Below, piece after piece: positions 11,199 through 22,458 of a DNA stretch of 64,000 nucleotides (positions are counted from its first letter, which is position 1; every line of letters begins with the position of its first letter). The DNA lies in assembly GCA_010909165.1 (NCBI GenBank), contig MU008179.1:868001-932000 (forward strand), read 5' to 3'. The notes beneath the pieces were generated by a model. It was not told where the DNA came from. It did no database searches and was given only the letters and a program-made list of their open reading frames with translations. This DNA comes from Anthoceros angustus (Eukaryota; Streptophyta; Anthocerotopsida; Anthocerotales; Anthocerotaceae). Both the position numbers and the translations under genes were made by a program.

Positions 11199-11556
11199 CC
11201 CCTCAGCGCTCAGATTGGGAAACTCCGCTACAACGTTTGATCATCGTCAGCTCGCCGAATTCACACAACCTGTTGTCCAAATTGGCAGCTGCCGGCGATC
11301 TCATGCAGGAGCTGCCGGCGAGCTCGGGCAGCCGTACCTGACGACCGCCATAACCGAGGTGAAAAGCAGCTCTTATGCGTAAGAACAAGAACATTGTTTA
11401 TGTGGAAGTGGGTCGTATATTCCGTTAAATACGGACGGTTAGGATTTTGGACTGATGCGATGACGACAACGTCTTTACATACTTGAGCGATCGGTAAACG
11501 AGCGATGTCTTGATTCACGATCCCTGCCAGGCAGTTCCTGTTACGGTGCCAGTGGG
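11199..11556. other. Spacer between the tandem GT92 genes
   Basis: Promoter and leader of copy 1 plus the 3' flank of copy 2. A near-direct repeat is visible at about 11280-11330 (gctgccggcgatctcatgca then gctgccggcgagctcgggca). No coding signal is supported. Confidence 0.45.
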
Positions 11557-13364
11557 TTACATCGTTTCATCGTGGAGCTCAGCAATTCGCAGCTCAGCAA
11601 CATAACGTCTTGCTTGCCGGATGACTGGAATGATGGGGGGTTCTTGTTCTAACCAGCCTTCATCAAGTCCGTTATCTGCTTCCATGGTTGTGGGTTTTCT
11701 GCTAACTGTACAGACTTCGCGGCCCTGGGACAGCAACCCCTGGAAATGCTCCACCCTCATCACAGAAGCGTTGAAGTGGACCACATGCTGAGAGGACTTC
11801 CCTAACGTCTTGTGAACTGCTGCCCACACCTCCTTCCTTGGATTCACGGCGTATTTACGACGGCCAGCAGCACCAGGACACAAGTAGGGTTTATGCTTCG
11901 TTCTGCACAGACGAGGATTTGCTGTCATGACATTGTCAGGCATGGTGCAGAAGCTCTTGAGATGATTGGTAGTAGTGGCGGTGATGAGAATGTCACCTGC
12001 AATATGGACGCCGCCCTCTCCACAGCATTCTCTCTACGGCCCACACCCTTGGTGTCTCTGGAGGTCTGCAAACTGATATATTGACTGGCCAGCTTCCAAA
12101 GGTTAGAACGTGCGCCCTGGCATTAGTTTGCAGCAGGTCTGAAAACTTGTTGGGGGGTGGTGTGTAGATGAACTCGTCGAAGTCGTGGAAGAGTGTCCAA
12201 TCTGTCAGGTATCGAGTCCTGTGCAGGCAGTCGTTGATGAACACAATCTGCCAACCGTGGGAGCATGCTTGCGTCAGGCAAGGTGCATAGGACAGAATGC
12301 TACATTGGCAGTGCTACAGTACCAGAGGCATTACCTGGGAAGTCCACCATGCTGGGTACATGAAGTGCTCCAAAACGTCCAAGATTGTCACAAAGCCAGC
12401 CTTTACAAACGGCTCCAGAAGGTCCCTCCCTTCTCCTGTGAGCCCTCCCGCGTTGTAGAAGAAGAAGTGGACCTTGGGAGCTTCATAGATGTAGAGATGG
12501 TAGATCAACCACTCTTTGATCACTTGAGGACGTATGTTACCAGAAATGGGAGGACTACAGAAGGCATATTTGTAAGGACGTGGCTTGTTGACAGTAGCTT
12601 GGAAGTCATAGCCCGCAGTCTCTTGGAGTGCCACAATGGGCGCTACCTGCACAGGAGGCACCCACCGTCAAAGGGTTGAGCAGAGATTGAAACTCCTTCA
12701 CTGAAACAAGAGACAGACCAACTCGAGATATGCAAGCCTACATCAACATATTTCGTGGACTGCACTGTGACATAAAGACGTCCTCCGAGCCCATCGAGTC
12801 CGACTTCCTGCGCAAACTCACATGTCAGCACCACCTCGACGTAGGGCATCTTCATGGGCTCCGTGTTGCCATAATGTGGCTCTCCATCTGCCAACAGTGC
12901 CGAACCGTTGCTGTCTGGCGTTGTCCCGTTTCCAGGATGCCATTCGCAGCCTAAGACAAGTTTGTCGTGATCACGAACGAGCCGGGAGGAAAGCCCGATA
13001 GCATGGAATGTAGTTGGATTTTCCCTGTGCGGAACCTGGTATCAGAAAACGGAATCCAACACTGACGCCAGACCCCTTTCCCAACAACCGACTGATTGCG
13101 AACTGACCTGTAGGCACTGAGTAGGACAAAGGGGTAGTGGCCCACACCAGCTGCCTGGAAATGAAGAGACTCGAAGCCTCCGTCGTCCTCAGCTTGTGAT
13201 CCCCTGCCTAGAGCTAATCTGCTTGCTGCACCTGGTGAGCTCCAGATGTCTGTGATGAAAATGTCCTTACCTCTGAGATCGGGGCGTATCAACTTGGTCT
13301 GGATTGTCAGCTGGACGACTAAAAACAAGACCACGCATCCCGTCACCCAAAATTGTTCACCCAT
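11557..13364 (-). CDS. GALS: GT92 (DUF23) glycosyltransferase, galactan synthase-like, copy 2
   Basis: Tandem paralog of the gene at 9328-11198, with the same predicted Golgi role. Exons: 13364-13108, 13024-12742, about 12680-12335, 12247-11997, about 11960-11557. The anchor is FWVTGCVVLFLVVQLTI. Landmarks: YPFVLLSAYR, TFHAIGLSSRLV, CEWHPGNGT, EVGLDGLGGRLYVTV, PYKYAFCSPPISGN, VIKEWLIYHLYIYE, DCLHRTRYLTDWTLFHDFDE, VLTFGSWPVNIS, YLCPGAAGRRKYAVNPRKE and HFNASVMRVEHFQGLL. Exon 1 ends in the same phase and at the same residue (SAxR) as in copy 1. Around 12660-12690 I could not join exons 2 and 3 in frame; a stop (TGA) lies just before the conserved PPVQVAPIV segment. Either a small intron or a lesion is there. 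Confidence 0.82.
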
Positions 13365-13873
13365 TCCTCAATAGCCTGCCAGATCACGCCCCATTGTTTG
13401 AACTCTCCTGATCTTCGCAAAGTTCACGCTTGCAAGCCTGAGGAACTCTTCAGTCCTTGCCCGTGCATCTGAACACTGTGCAGCAAGTTGACAGCACAAC
13501 TGGCTATTTCTCACTTGGTTGTATCCCAGAGTCACGGCTGAACTTAGACGAGCGAAAACTTGTGCAACTCCGTTCTTCTGCGTCATAGAAGTAGCGAAGA
13601 CCAGCAGCCTGTTATACCTTTGCACTGTGACGAGTCCTTCATCATTCCTTTAAAAAGGGAGGTTGCAATACATCGGCCAAATTGGCAGGTCTGTCGCTGC
13701 AGTGTCATGTATCTCTACCGCGGCTCTCATCTATTTCAAAACAACAGCTTTCGTGGTGCCGGTCACCAGTGGTTTCAGGGTTCAAAGTGGGACACTACCT
13801 TCTTTGTCCACACATTGACACAAGGAACCAGTGAGATGAACGTTTAGTGAGAACGTGATGCACAGAGCTTCGT
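13365..13873. other. Intergenic region between GT92 copy 2 and the DUF3531 gene
   Basis: About 500 bases. It should include the promoter of GT92 copy 2 and the 3' UTR of the DUF3531 gene. Nothing else is recognised. Confidence 0.45.
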
Positions 13874-15488
13874 CTAAATCTTGAAGCATTTGTAGCCATC
13901 TTCTTCAGAGGTCATGTTCTCCTCCCAGTCCCCAAAGCGTTTGCCACCAAAAACGAGCTGCTTGATACCCACATAGCTACGGACAACCCCACAAACTTGG
14001 TCAGTTGCTGCAGAGCGATTTCCAGTGGCATGTTGAAACAAGAGGACACAACCAAAGGAACTTCAGAAATCTTACTCAGAGCTCACGGCTGTTAGTCCAG
14101 TGATAAGCACATCCATCGATAATGGGTCAGATGTTCCCATGTCAACCCTGCAATGCGAATTCAATCATCAAGAGGAAATGAAATACATCGGTGACTGCTT
14201 GGAAAGCCTTAACCTCTTCCGGTATAATGGCAGCCGCAAGTACCAGATTCGAGCCAGGTTGTCTTGGAACTCCAGGTCCCCTATGTTGTGAAAGGCAGCA
14301 GGAAGAGCCTCTTTGGCAGCATCAACACTATATCTAAGCCCTTGGTCGATAGGCAGTTTTGTGAGCTGCATTGCACACCGGACCAACGTCATTGAATCCT
14401 TTGATCAAGTTACCTACACATCTGCAGGGCCGTAAGCAATAGGTGCTGTAAAGACAATGCCAAACTGTAGGTGACAGGCTCAACTGAAGCGACAGCTAAG
14501 CACAAAATAGGACCTGTATGTTCATGGAGTTGAAAGACCCCAAACGACCGAGTACATACCACGACCGGAGAACCTGCACCGTATCGCAAGAAGAGTCAGC
14601 TATGAACCAAAACATGAGCCTCACTCGTATCCAGGCCGCTTGATGCATAAGCCTGCTGGCCTTTCGGTTCTAAACAACAAGGTACTTACACTTCCAATGA
14701 TGTCAACACTCTTCTCCGTCGGGGTAGAATACAGTTCGAGCCAGATGTAGGAATCAAGTGGGTTGAAGCTGCAGACGACAAACCGGACCAGACTTTAGGC
14801 CCCTGTCCTCGGAGTGATCGAAAAGAGACGAAGGAAGGGGCTGTCCTTACTCACGGAAATTAACCTCCATCGGGACTGCAGAACCTGTTTTGGACTCCAA
14901 GATGTCCTTACCCTTTCTTCGCACCCTCTCTTCCACCTGCATACCAGTTGAACCAGTTTAGCACGCTACAAATTCGGCATGCCTGACAAGCTCTTAAACC
15001 CTGAACCCTAGGGGTGCGAGAACCCTACTCTTCTCCTCATTTCCTCAGGGTTACCAATGCTGTCCCCCACAATTTCCCGCAGCTCCTCGTCATCGTTGCA
15101 TGCATTTTCCAGAACCCTGCCAGTCTAATGGGTTGAAATGTGAAAGAGAAAACCGGGAGCTTAGCCCGTGTATTTGTTTCAAGCATCGAACCACCTCTCA
15201 GAGATGCATCGGCATTCAGCGTTAGCAATCCTGGAACAAATTGACTTACGAGGCCCAAGCAGGGTACTTCTCCTCGTCCTCCCTCCTCCTCTTCTCCTGC
15301 TGGAGTTTCAGCGCTCGCCGCTCCCGGGCACCAGGCCTCCCTCGGGTCCTGACATCCTCAGCAGCACTCGCCTCACTCGCGCATCGGACTAGGTCAGCCT
15401 TGAACGCAGTACCCGAAGGAACATCATTCCTCAAGCTCCGACCATAACATTTGCAAACACCAACCACAGCTCTAGGCAAAGAGCTCAT
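13874..15488 (-). CDS. DUF3531 family protein (plastid-type, conserved in green lineage)
   Basis: Family conserved in plants and cyanobacteria, of unclear biochemical role; plant members are thought to be plastidial. Nine exons joined in frame: 15488-15250, 15116-15029, 14936-14851, 14768-14690, 14573-14514, 14464-14420, 14365-14244, 14147-14076, 13976-13874 (297 aa). Landmarks: ALKLQQEKRRREDEEKYPAW, LENACNDDEELREIVGDSIG, VEERVRRKGKDILESKTGS, VNFRDFNPLDSYIWLELY, LRSWYVLGRLGSFNSMNI, FHNIGDLEFQDNLARIWVDM, SSDYVGIKQLVFGGKRFGDW and GYKCFKI at the C-terminus. The short N-terminus before the conserved part is basic and serine-containing, compatible with a transit peptide. An upstream in-frame Met exists at 15539. 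Exon 6 (45 nt) and the intron after it (54 nt) are the least certain parts. Confidence 0.9.
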
Positions 15489-15759
15489 TTCCGTCACACC
15501 TCCTCGTGCTTCACTCGGCAGATCTCCTCCACGTCGCAATAGCTGCCGAGACGGAAAACTTTACACCTGTTCAGACCCAATGGAGGATGTTTGGCATCCA
15601 CACATCATTAAGAGGTAGAACTGAACTCTAGCAATTAGAGGTAGAGTTGGATCACTTCCAGCGGAAGTTTCGAAGCGGTATTAACCATTGTAGAACACAC
15701 GCGGGTTGTCAGTGAGGGCGCTTATTGCAGCATAGGTACATACGAAGGAATTGGCTAGG

Positions 15760-16350
15760 TCTCAACACCTGTGGTCAGCCTTGAACATGGCTAGGTAGGC
15801 CCCAATCTCTTTTTCCGCTTGCAGCCTTGAAGGTGGCTCGGCAGGTCCTTGTCCCGTCTTCCGCCTTCAGTCTTGAAGGTGGCTAGGCAGGTCTTTGTCC
15901 CTTCTTCCGCCTTCAGCCTTGAATGGGGCTCGGTAGGTCTTAGTCCCATTCTTCCGCCTTCAGCCTTGAAGGTGGCCAGGCAGGTCTTAGTCCCTTCTTC
16001 TGCCTTCCACCTTGAAGGTGGCTAGGCCGGTCTTAGTCCCTTCTTCCACCTTCAGCCTTGAAGGTGGCTAGGCAGGTCTTAGTCCCTTCTTCCGCCTTCA
16101 GCCTTGAAGGTGGCTAGGCCGGTCTTATTCCCTTCTTCCGCCTTCAGCCTTGAAGGTGGCTAGGCCGGTCTTATTCCCTTCTTCCGCCTTCCGCCTTGAA
16201 GGTGGCTAGGCAGGTCTTAGTCCCTTCTTCCGCCTTCAGCCTTGAAGGTGGCTAGGCAGGTCTTAGTCCCTTCTTCCGCCTTCCGCCTTGAGGGTGGCAA
16301 GGTAAGTCTCAATCCCTTTTTCCGCCTTCAGCCTTGAAGGTGACCAGGTC
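15760..16350. repeat. 46-bp minisatellite, about 12 copies
   Basis: Direct tandem repeat with a 46-bp period; the unit contains gctaggcaggtcttagtccc followed by ttcttccgccttcagcc and ttgaaggtg. Copies differ by a few substitutions (caggtc or ccggtc, tccgcc or tccacc), and copies at both ends are more diverged. No coding role is apparent. Confidence 0.9.
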
Positions 16351-18640
16351 TAAACCCCTGTCGGGCTTACTATGCTACCTACCGGTTGACCAGGACCGAT
16401 GGCTACAGCTTCGGCTGTGTGCTACTTGCAACTCATCTGTGCAAACCTGCTTTTGATTTTCCGACATATACGATGAGACTAGCTGGGTAAGAGTGGCACT
16501 TTCTAGTCTGGACAAGGGGAGGTGGGAAAAACTGATCCGCCCTGTGTTGGTGGAGAAAATAGTTTAGCCAATGGAAGGCATGGATAGGCTTCTTGTGGGT
16601 GCTTTGGCTGTCATGTGTCTCCAGATCCCGGAAGCGTCCCGAGGAGTTGCAAACCGTCTTGTGATGTTGATGCTTCATCTGACTGCATGTCCCCGGAAAG
16701 TCTCCACGCGTCTCTGTGCAGTAGCCCAGCACATCCGGCCCTGAATGAGATTGAATGTACCTCTGATCCCGCTGCCCTTGTAGTTCCGCCTCCCCGCAGC
16801 GACTTGGATTGGATTGCGGTCACAACACCAGATGCTGCCGCTGGAGGCTGGTCCTATTTTATTTTGAGTGCCAACTAACGTCGTGAAGGGTATTTGACGA
16901 CAGAGGCCTCTGTTTTCTGTCAGACTCTCAGTCCTGCTAGTCTCATCGTATCCTCTCCGAAAATCAACAGCAGGCTTTGCGGAGATGAGTTCCAGTAGTA
17001 CATTACTAAGCTACAAGAAAAGTTAAAGAGCTCCTCGCCAGGAGGAGCTATGGAGCAGCTCGCTACGAGAAGTCATAGAGCACCTCAAGTTTTGTTAGTT
17101 GCTTCAGCTGCTGAGCAGCAGAGCTTTTGTTTTCTTCTCAAGCGAAGCGTTTCCAGGATGCGGGTTGTGGTGAAGTGGCTGTTTTTCTCTGCAACTTCAT
17201 ATGCATGTTGTGTTTGTGTCCTGATGTTGTCTCTCTTCTCTGAAGATTAAAGTTTCGGATGCTCTGGATGCACCAACTCTGGCAGGAAGCCTGGCGGTAG
17301 CACGTACTCTCCCCATATGTGAGTAACGCTCGGTTATTTTCTCTGACCAGCTCGTGGAACTTATCTTGATACAGTGTGTGTTCTGAGGTTACATGCACTG
17401 CAGATATAGTTTCACGGCTTTTCAGGTTGTCTCCTGGTCGATCCCAGACTAATAGAGCACTGCGCCAAGCCTCATTTGGGACCCTTAATTCACTTTTGAT
17501 GGCGTACGATGACAATATCAGTCCAGTGATCTATGCATCAACCTTTTTCATTCATGAGGTCTGGTTTGCGAGATTCCATTTCCACTGTTCAATTGTACTT
17601 TCAATTTTTTTCTGGGGTTTATGTTTGTAGTAATGCAGATTTGCACAGATTTGCACTTGACTGTATTTGCCCTGGAACTCTGCTCCAGAATGAGCCACAA
17701 GCTGTATCACGCAATTCCCTCTTCCTTTTTCTGTCATCTACTCTCCCTTATGTCACCCACCCAATTCTATGTCATTTAGCCCCCTTCTCTGTTGGTTACC
17801 CCTGTCTATGTCGTCTACGGCTATTCCCCTGAATTTTAGGCCCCCTTTACGTCTCCACTGTTGCATGCCTTCTTTTCCACCGGCGGAGTAGAATTCTACC
17901 AAAGGGAAAGTAGGCATTCTTAACCCTCTTGCATCTACTTTCGGTTGGTTGGTGGGTGGTGGTATTAGGCACGAGCTCCGTTAGTTTTTCTGTTCCATGC
18001 ACTCCTTGATCCAGATCCCACAACAGACACCCCCGATTGGCTTCTCAGCAGACGTGACTAGGATCTGTATCGACAAGGGGTCAAGCTTGGACCCGATCTG
18101 TTTCTTGTGTACCACGTTGTTTCCAGGTGGGGAACCTCGTGTACCTTTGCTTTTCCAAGTACTCGCCCCTTCACGAGTTTCGTGTCCAGCTTATTGATCT
18201 CACTTGTACCGAATTCGAGTAACACTGGCCCCACACATCAACTCATGGTTTTGAACACGCACGAGTCAGATCTTACTCGGATGACGACTCTGTCAGCAAG
18301 TCCTCCCGTGGTAGGAGGCCGACTCCGATCCTCGACAGGCGGTACTGTTAGTTTTGACGGTCTGGAAAGTAGGACGATTCCTCTTCGAGTTGCGGCCACC
18401 AGCTGACAAGTCATGCTTGTAGTGGATAGCACCATGCCCCGCTGCCATAATGTTAACACCACTTTCTTTGCTTTGTTCTTCAGCCTTTGGGTCTCGTCTA
18501 AATGTCTGGGAATCTGGAATCGTGTCCTTTGCCCCTGGCTATCCCGCACATCTTGTGAAGGGATGTAAATAGAGCCGGTTTCCTGCTGGCTCAGGCTGGT
18601 TGACTGTGGTTGATTGCAACACTGTAGACCGTGTCCAGAT
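16351..18640. other. No supported gene; scattered short open frames
   Basis: About 2.3 kb without recognisable protein families. The longest frame (16615-16878, plus, 87 aa) is Ser/Pro-rich without known motifs. A short direct repeat around aggagctatggagcagctcg occurs near 17040. It could be a decayed transposon or long UTR. Confidence 0.4.
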
Positions 18641-18643
18641 TCT

Positions 18644-18678
18644 GCCTTCCTTCCTTCCTTCCTTTCTTCCTTCCTTCC
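18644..18678. repeat. CCTT tetranucleotide microsatellite
   Basis: A run of ttcc/cctt units of about 35 bases with one interruption. Confidence 0.8.
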
Positions 18679-18679
18679 A

Positions 18680-20480
18680 CAGCCAAGCGCGGCCTTGGGG
18701 CCTGCGCACAGGACGGCAGGAGATGGCTGGAATTACGATCCAAAGATTCCACCAGAGCAACTTGTGCCCCTGGTTTGCTGAAATTCTGCCCTGGCCGTCC
18801 TTGAGAATATCAAAGATTGGAATTCCCATTTTCCTTTCCTTCGCTTCACGCTGGAGATACTCGATTTTTTTACACCAAGAGACGGATCTTTGGTAACCAA
18901 TTTGTACCCTTCACTTGGACATGGCAAGCATGAGTTCATAGAAGAAGCTGAAGAATTTTATTGAAGTCCACTAAGGACGGATTTCCGTCATGGGACTTGG
19001 TACTTAACAACTTGTACCATGGTGTGCTAAACTACTTGCACCAATGGCATCCACTCCCTTTAGGCACCCATCTAAGTACCGATCTAAGCTCAGGATGCTT
19101 AATCACGGCGTTCTTATAAATGTGTGTCCAGCCTAAGCCCTAGGAACTCCGTAGTCGAGCACCCCTCCGGTTGGGTGACTCCCTAGTACCGGCACGGGGT
19201 TTTATCCCCGGCAATGGAATCTTAGCTGGAAGTTTCTCATCTTCAGCATATGAGGAACTGTATAATAAAAATCTTCAATTGAAATAAAGCTGCTACGACT
19301 ACACAAAAAGCAATAAGGATCAACTATTTGACCACAGAAGGCCGAAGGGTGTATTTGTCCTTTTCAGGCTAATTACGGTTTATTATCACTAAATCTAGAA
19401 AAATGCAGTGAGGGCACAACAACCGGCCTCATTTTGCTCTCTTCAGACGTTTGTGTTGGAAAAACGTTTTGAGTTTCTGATGTAATGCTTTCCCGATCCG
19501 CTTGCAAGGGCAGCGGGCGAAGCACCTTGCCCCAGTTAGCGTGCCACAGAGTTTCCGTTGTTTGAGCAAACTTTGTCTCAAGGTTCCTCACACACTCTTC
19601 TCCCTCCACACAAAAAATCAGCATGATCAGAGCCTTCTTGAAACATCAAACTGATTTCCAAACACAAAAATCGATTGTTAAAACATCACTAGAGTGGAGC
19701 AACCCCCACACCCTCACAGTCCCGTGGGTGAAGGGACTGTGGACCGTGGGGGCGGCTACTTATGCCAGGAAAATTTCGTCCAAGCGGACTATAATAGACT
19801 ACTTCTTCTTCTCCTACCGGCTAATCCCCCGGGAAGACCGCCCGCTTGTGGTCTGTAACCGGTGAAACGGGCTAGAAGAGGGCGGAACCGGGAGATAGCG
19901 GGCTGCCCTCCTCAACCGTTCCCGTTTCGGAGGAACAGGCACCTTGGGTTCCATGAACTCACTGTCCCCGGCTTGTGGTTTAGAGGCATCTCTCAGCATC
20001 TCGGATGTCGAGGCGCTTGCAGCCATGGAATTGAATCTCGTTTTTTAATCTGAAAAGTTGTAGATGTTCATCCTCAAGGGTCGCGACAGTTAAAAAATGA
20101 TAAAAAAATGATACAATTTGTAGCCTCACCGACTCAAAATGAGGCGATTCGTCCTTCTGGGTTAAGCCTACATCCTTTTCCATGATGCAGGAAAAGAAGG
20201 TTCAGGTAGTTACAAAAGCTGTGGACTATTCTTTGACCACCAGCTAGCTAGGGCATGGTCGAACGCACCACCTCTATGTACAGCTGGCCTGCTTCATTTT
20301 ATTAGGAGGCGCACTGTTGAAGAGAGTGGCCAGCAGCCAAGCTGGGAGCAGGATCATAAGCAGAGGAAGAGCGCTAATCAGGGCTAGTGCTTCACTAGCC
20401 ACACTAGTACTTCAACCTTGAGGCTAGTGCTGATTATTGTACCTTGTGACAGGTTGTAAATGGGAGCGAGTGTCAGAGGA
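18680..20480. other. No strongly supported gene; one weak exon candidate
   Basis: On the minus strand an ATGGCTGC start at about 20026 (good plant start context) opens a 70-aa frame rich in Pro, Arg and Ser. Another minus frame at 19373-19624 (83 aa) could be a second exon, but I found no in-frame splice pairing. The rest (18960-19330) reads as noncoding. Confidence 0.3.
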
Positions 20481-22458
20481 TCAGGTGATGGGAACTGGAG
20501 GAACTGCAGGACCTGGAGGCACATTGAAGTTGGCCATATAGGTTGAGGAGCTCACGGACTTGATGCCGACTTGGGACTTGGGACATGACCTGAAGTTTGG
20601 ATACTTGAGATAAATGGGTGACAGCCTGTTATCAACTCCATAGTCCTGCTGACTGGGGTTATTGAACAGTGCCAGAAGTGAAGTCAGGGTTAACCAGTCC
20701 ATGTCGTTCAGGGATCCAGATGTCACTGACGTTACCCCCGTGCAGCTCAAGTAGGTCGGCGTATTTCTGCTGATTGGGTCCACGTTCACTATTGAGACTT
20801 GGTTGCCTGCCAGAATCAAGGGTGAAAGCAGAATTTAGCGATTCCGACTGATCAAATCGTCCCTCCATTCATGTACGCTATGCAGTCCTGGAAATAAAGT
20901 CTGCAAGGAGGAGGAGGAGGTTACCTGTGGGAAGGCCGCTGCACCTTCCTGTAACTGAGGCTGGTATGCTGCCGTCGGGATTACACGGCTGGTCGTTGAA
21001 TGAGGTGAGGTCGCAGAAATCGTTAAGCCACGGATAGTCCTGCGAATAATGAATGCACCAAGAAACGCTCAGCTTGGTGCAAAACATCAAACAGAAGCCA
21101 AAGTCTGTGCGCGATTGCTAATGTCTCACCCTCTGCCAGTCTGGAGAATCGTAGTAAGCGAGCCTGGTGGCGTCCCAGTTGGCCCCGGAAGTCTGGTTAC
21201 AGTTGTTGATGAAGTAATTCTGACAGCTGATCCAGCCAGGCATCCGAGCGTTGATGGTGACGAAGCTGGAGACGGCGTTGGAGTGGCCTGTGTTGAGCTT
21301 CAATCCGGATGGCAGTCCGATGCACACCATGCCGTCCACGGTGATGCCGCTGGAAGCGTAGTCCAGGTACAGGCACTGTTTCCCGCCCACCACGTAGTTG
21401 CAGGAGATGTAGTTGCCAGGATTCACCCAGTGCGTGCCGAAGTACATGGCAGTAGAGTCGGCCTGCGGTGTGAAGTCCGGCGTGAAGGTGAAGTAGTTGT
21501 TGACGAACGTGCTGAGCATGCAGTCGCCCACATTGACCACTCCCGCCCCGCACTGGACGCCTGTGAAGTTCTGATTCCTGAAGTAATTGTTGCGCACCGT
21601 GACTCCCACGGCCCCCCGTACCAGCAGCAGCCCAATCTGCGAGCCCGTGAAGTTGCAGTTGGATATGACGATGTCGGATTTGGTCCTGCTGGGCCCGTCG
21701 CCCGACTGAGAGACCTGGACCATGCCCTTCTCGGCCGTGGACGACGTGATTAGCAGCGAGTCGAGGGTGGTCTGGGGTGATTCGCGGATGTCGATTCTGC
21801 CCTTTATGGTCGCCTGCACCAACTGGATGCCCCAGGATTCGTGGATCAACACGGCCGGGCACAACAGGCGCGTGTTCATGTCATTGGGCAGCAACACAGG
21901 GCAGGCAAGAGGATTCATGCCGGGGGTGGGCGGGATCTCGAACCCGACGTTCTGCACCAGCACGTTGTTGGCGCCCCGGATCTGGAATGTGGGGAATTTG
22001 TTATTCGAAGCTCTGATCTTTCGCTTCGTGTTCTTCAAGGAGGTGAAGATGGTGCAGGAGTAATTGCCGTCGAAGATGAGACTGGAAGTGAGGGCGATGT
22101 CCTGGAGCAGCACGATGTTGACGGTCTGGGTGGGACTGTAGTCGAGACGGGTTGCGATCTGAGCAACATTGGAGACCTGCAACGTTACAATGAACGAGCT
22201 GCAAGGCCCACCGGCTGCAAGTACCAATGCTGCCACTGCACATGTCACAAACAAATTCCACACACCACCATCATCAGCACCCAGGGACACATGTATACTC
22301 GATCATGCCCCGAAACAGCTCTCAGTCAAAGCCAGCACCGCTTCAGAGCACAAGAGGCTGCAGCAGCATGTACCTGGCTTCGGCAGGAGAGCTGCAAGAG
22401 TCAGGCCTAGGGCGATGAAAATCCCACACGTCACATGCACAACATTTGGTCTCGCCAT
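20481..22458 (-). CDS. Secreted right-handed beta-helix-like protein
   Basis: Four exons close in frame: 22458-22374, 22229-21130, 21039-20925, 20806-20481 (541 aa). The N-terminus is a signal peptide (VTCGIFIALGLTLAALLP, then ALVLAAGG). The middle shows repeated short beta-strand turns typical of parallel beta-helix carbohydrate-active proteins: LIFDGNYSCTIFTSLKN, FQIRGANNVLVQNVGFEIPP, IVISNCNFTGSQIGLLLV, VTVRNNYFRNQNFTG, CNYVVGGKQCLYLDY and SGITVDGMVCIG. Several NxS/T sites fit secretion. The last exons carry a Cys/Pro-containing region (CDLTSFNDQPCNPDGS) and end in PVPIT. I do not recognise a named enzyme family and no catalytic site can be assigned. A damaged copy lies at 24.6-25.0 kb in the opposite orientation. 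Confidence 0.8.
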
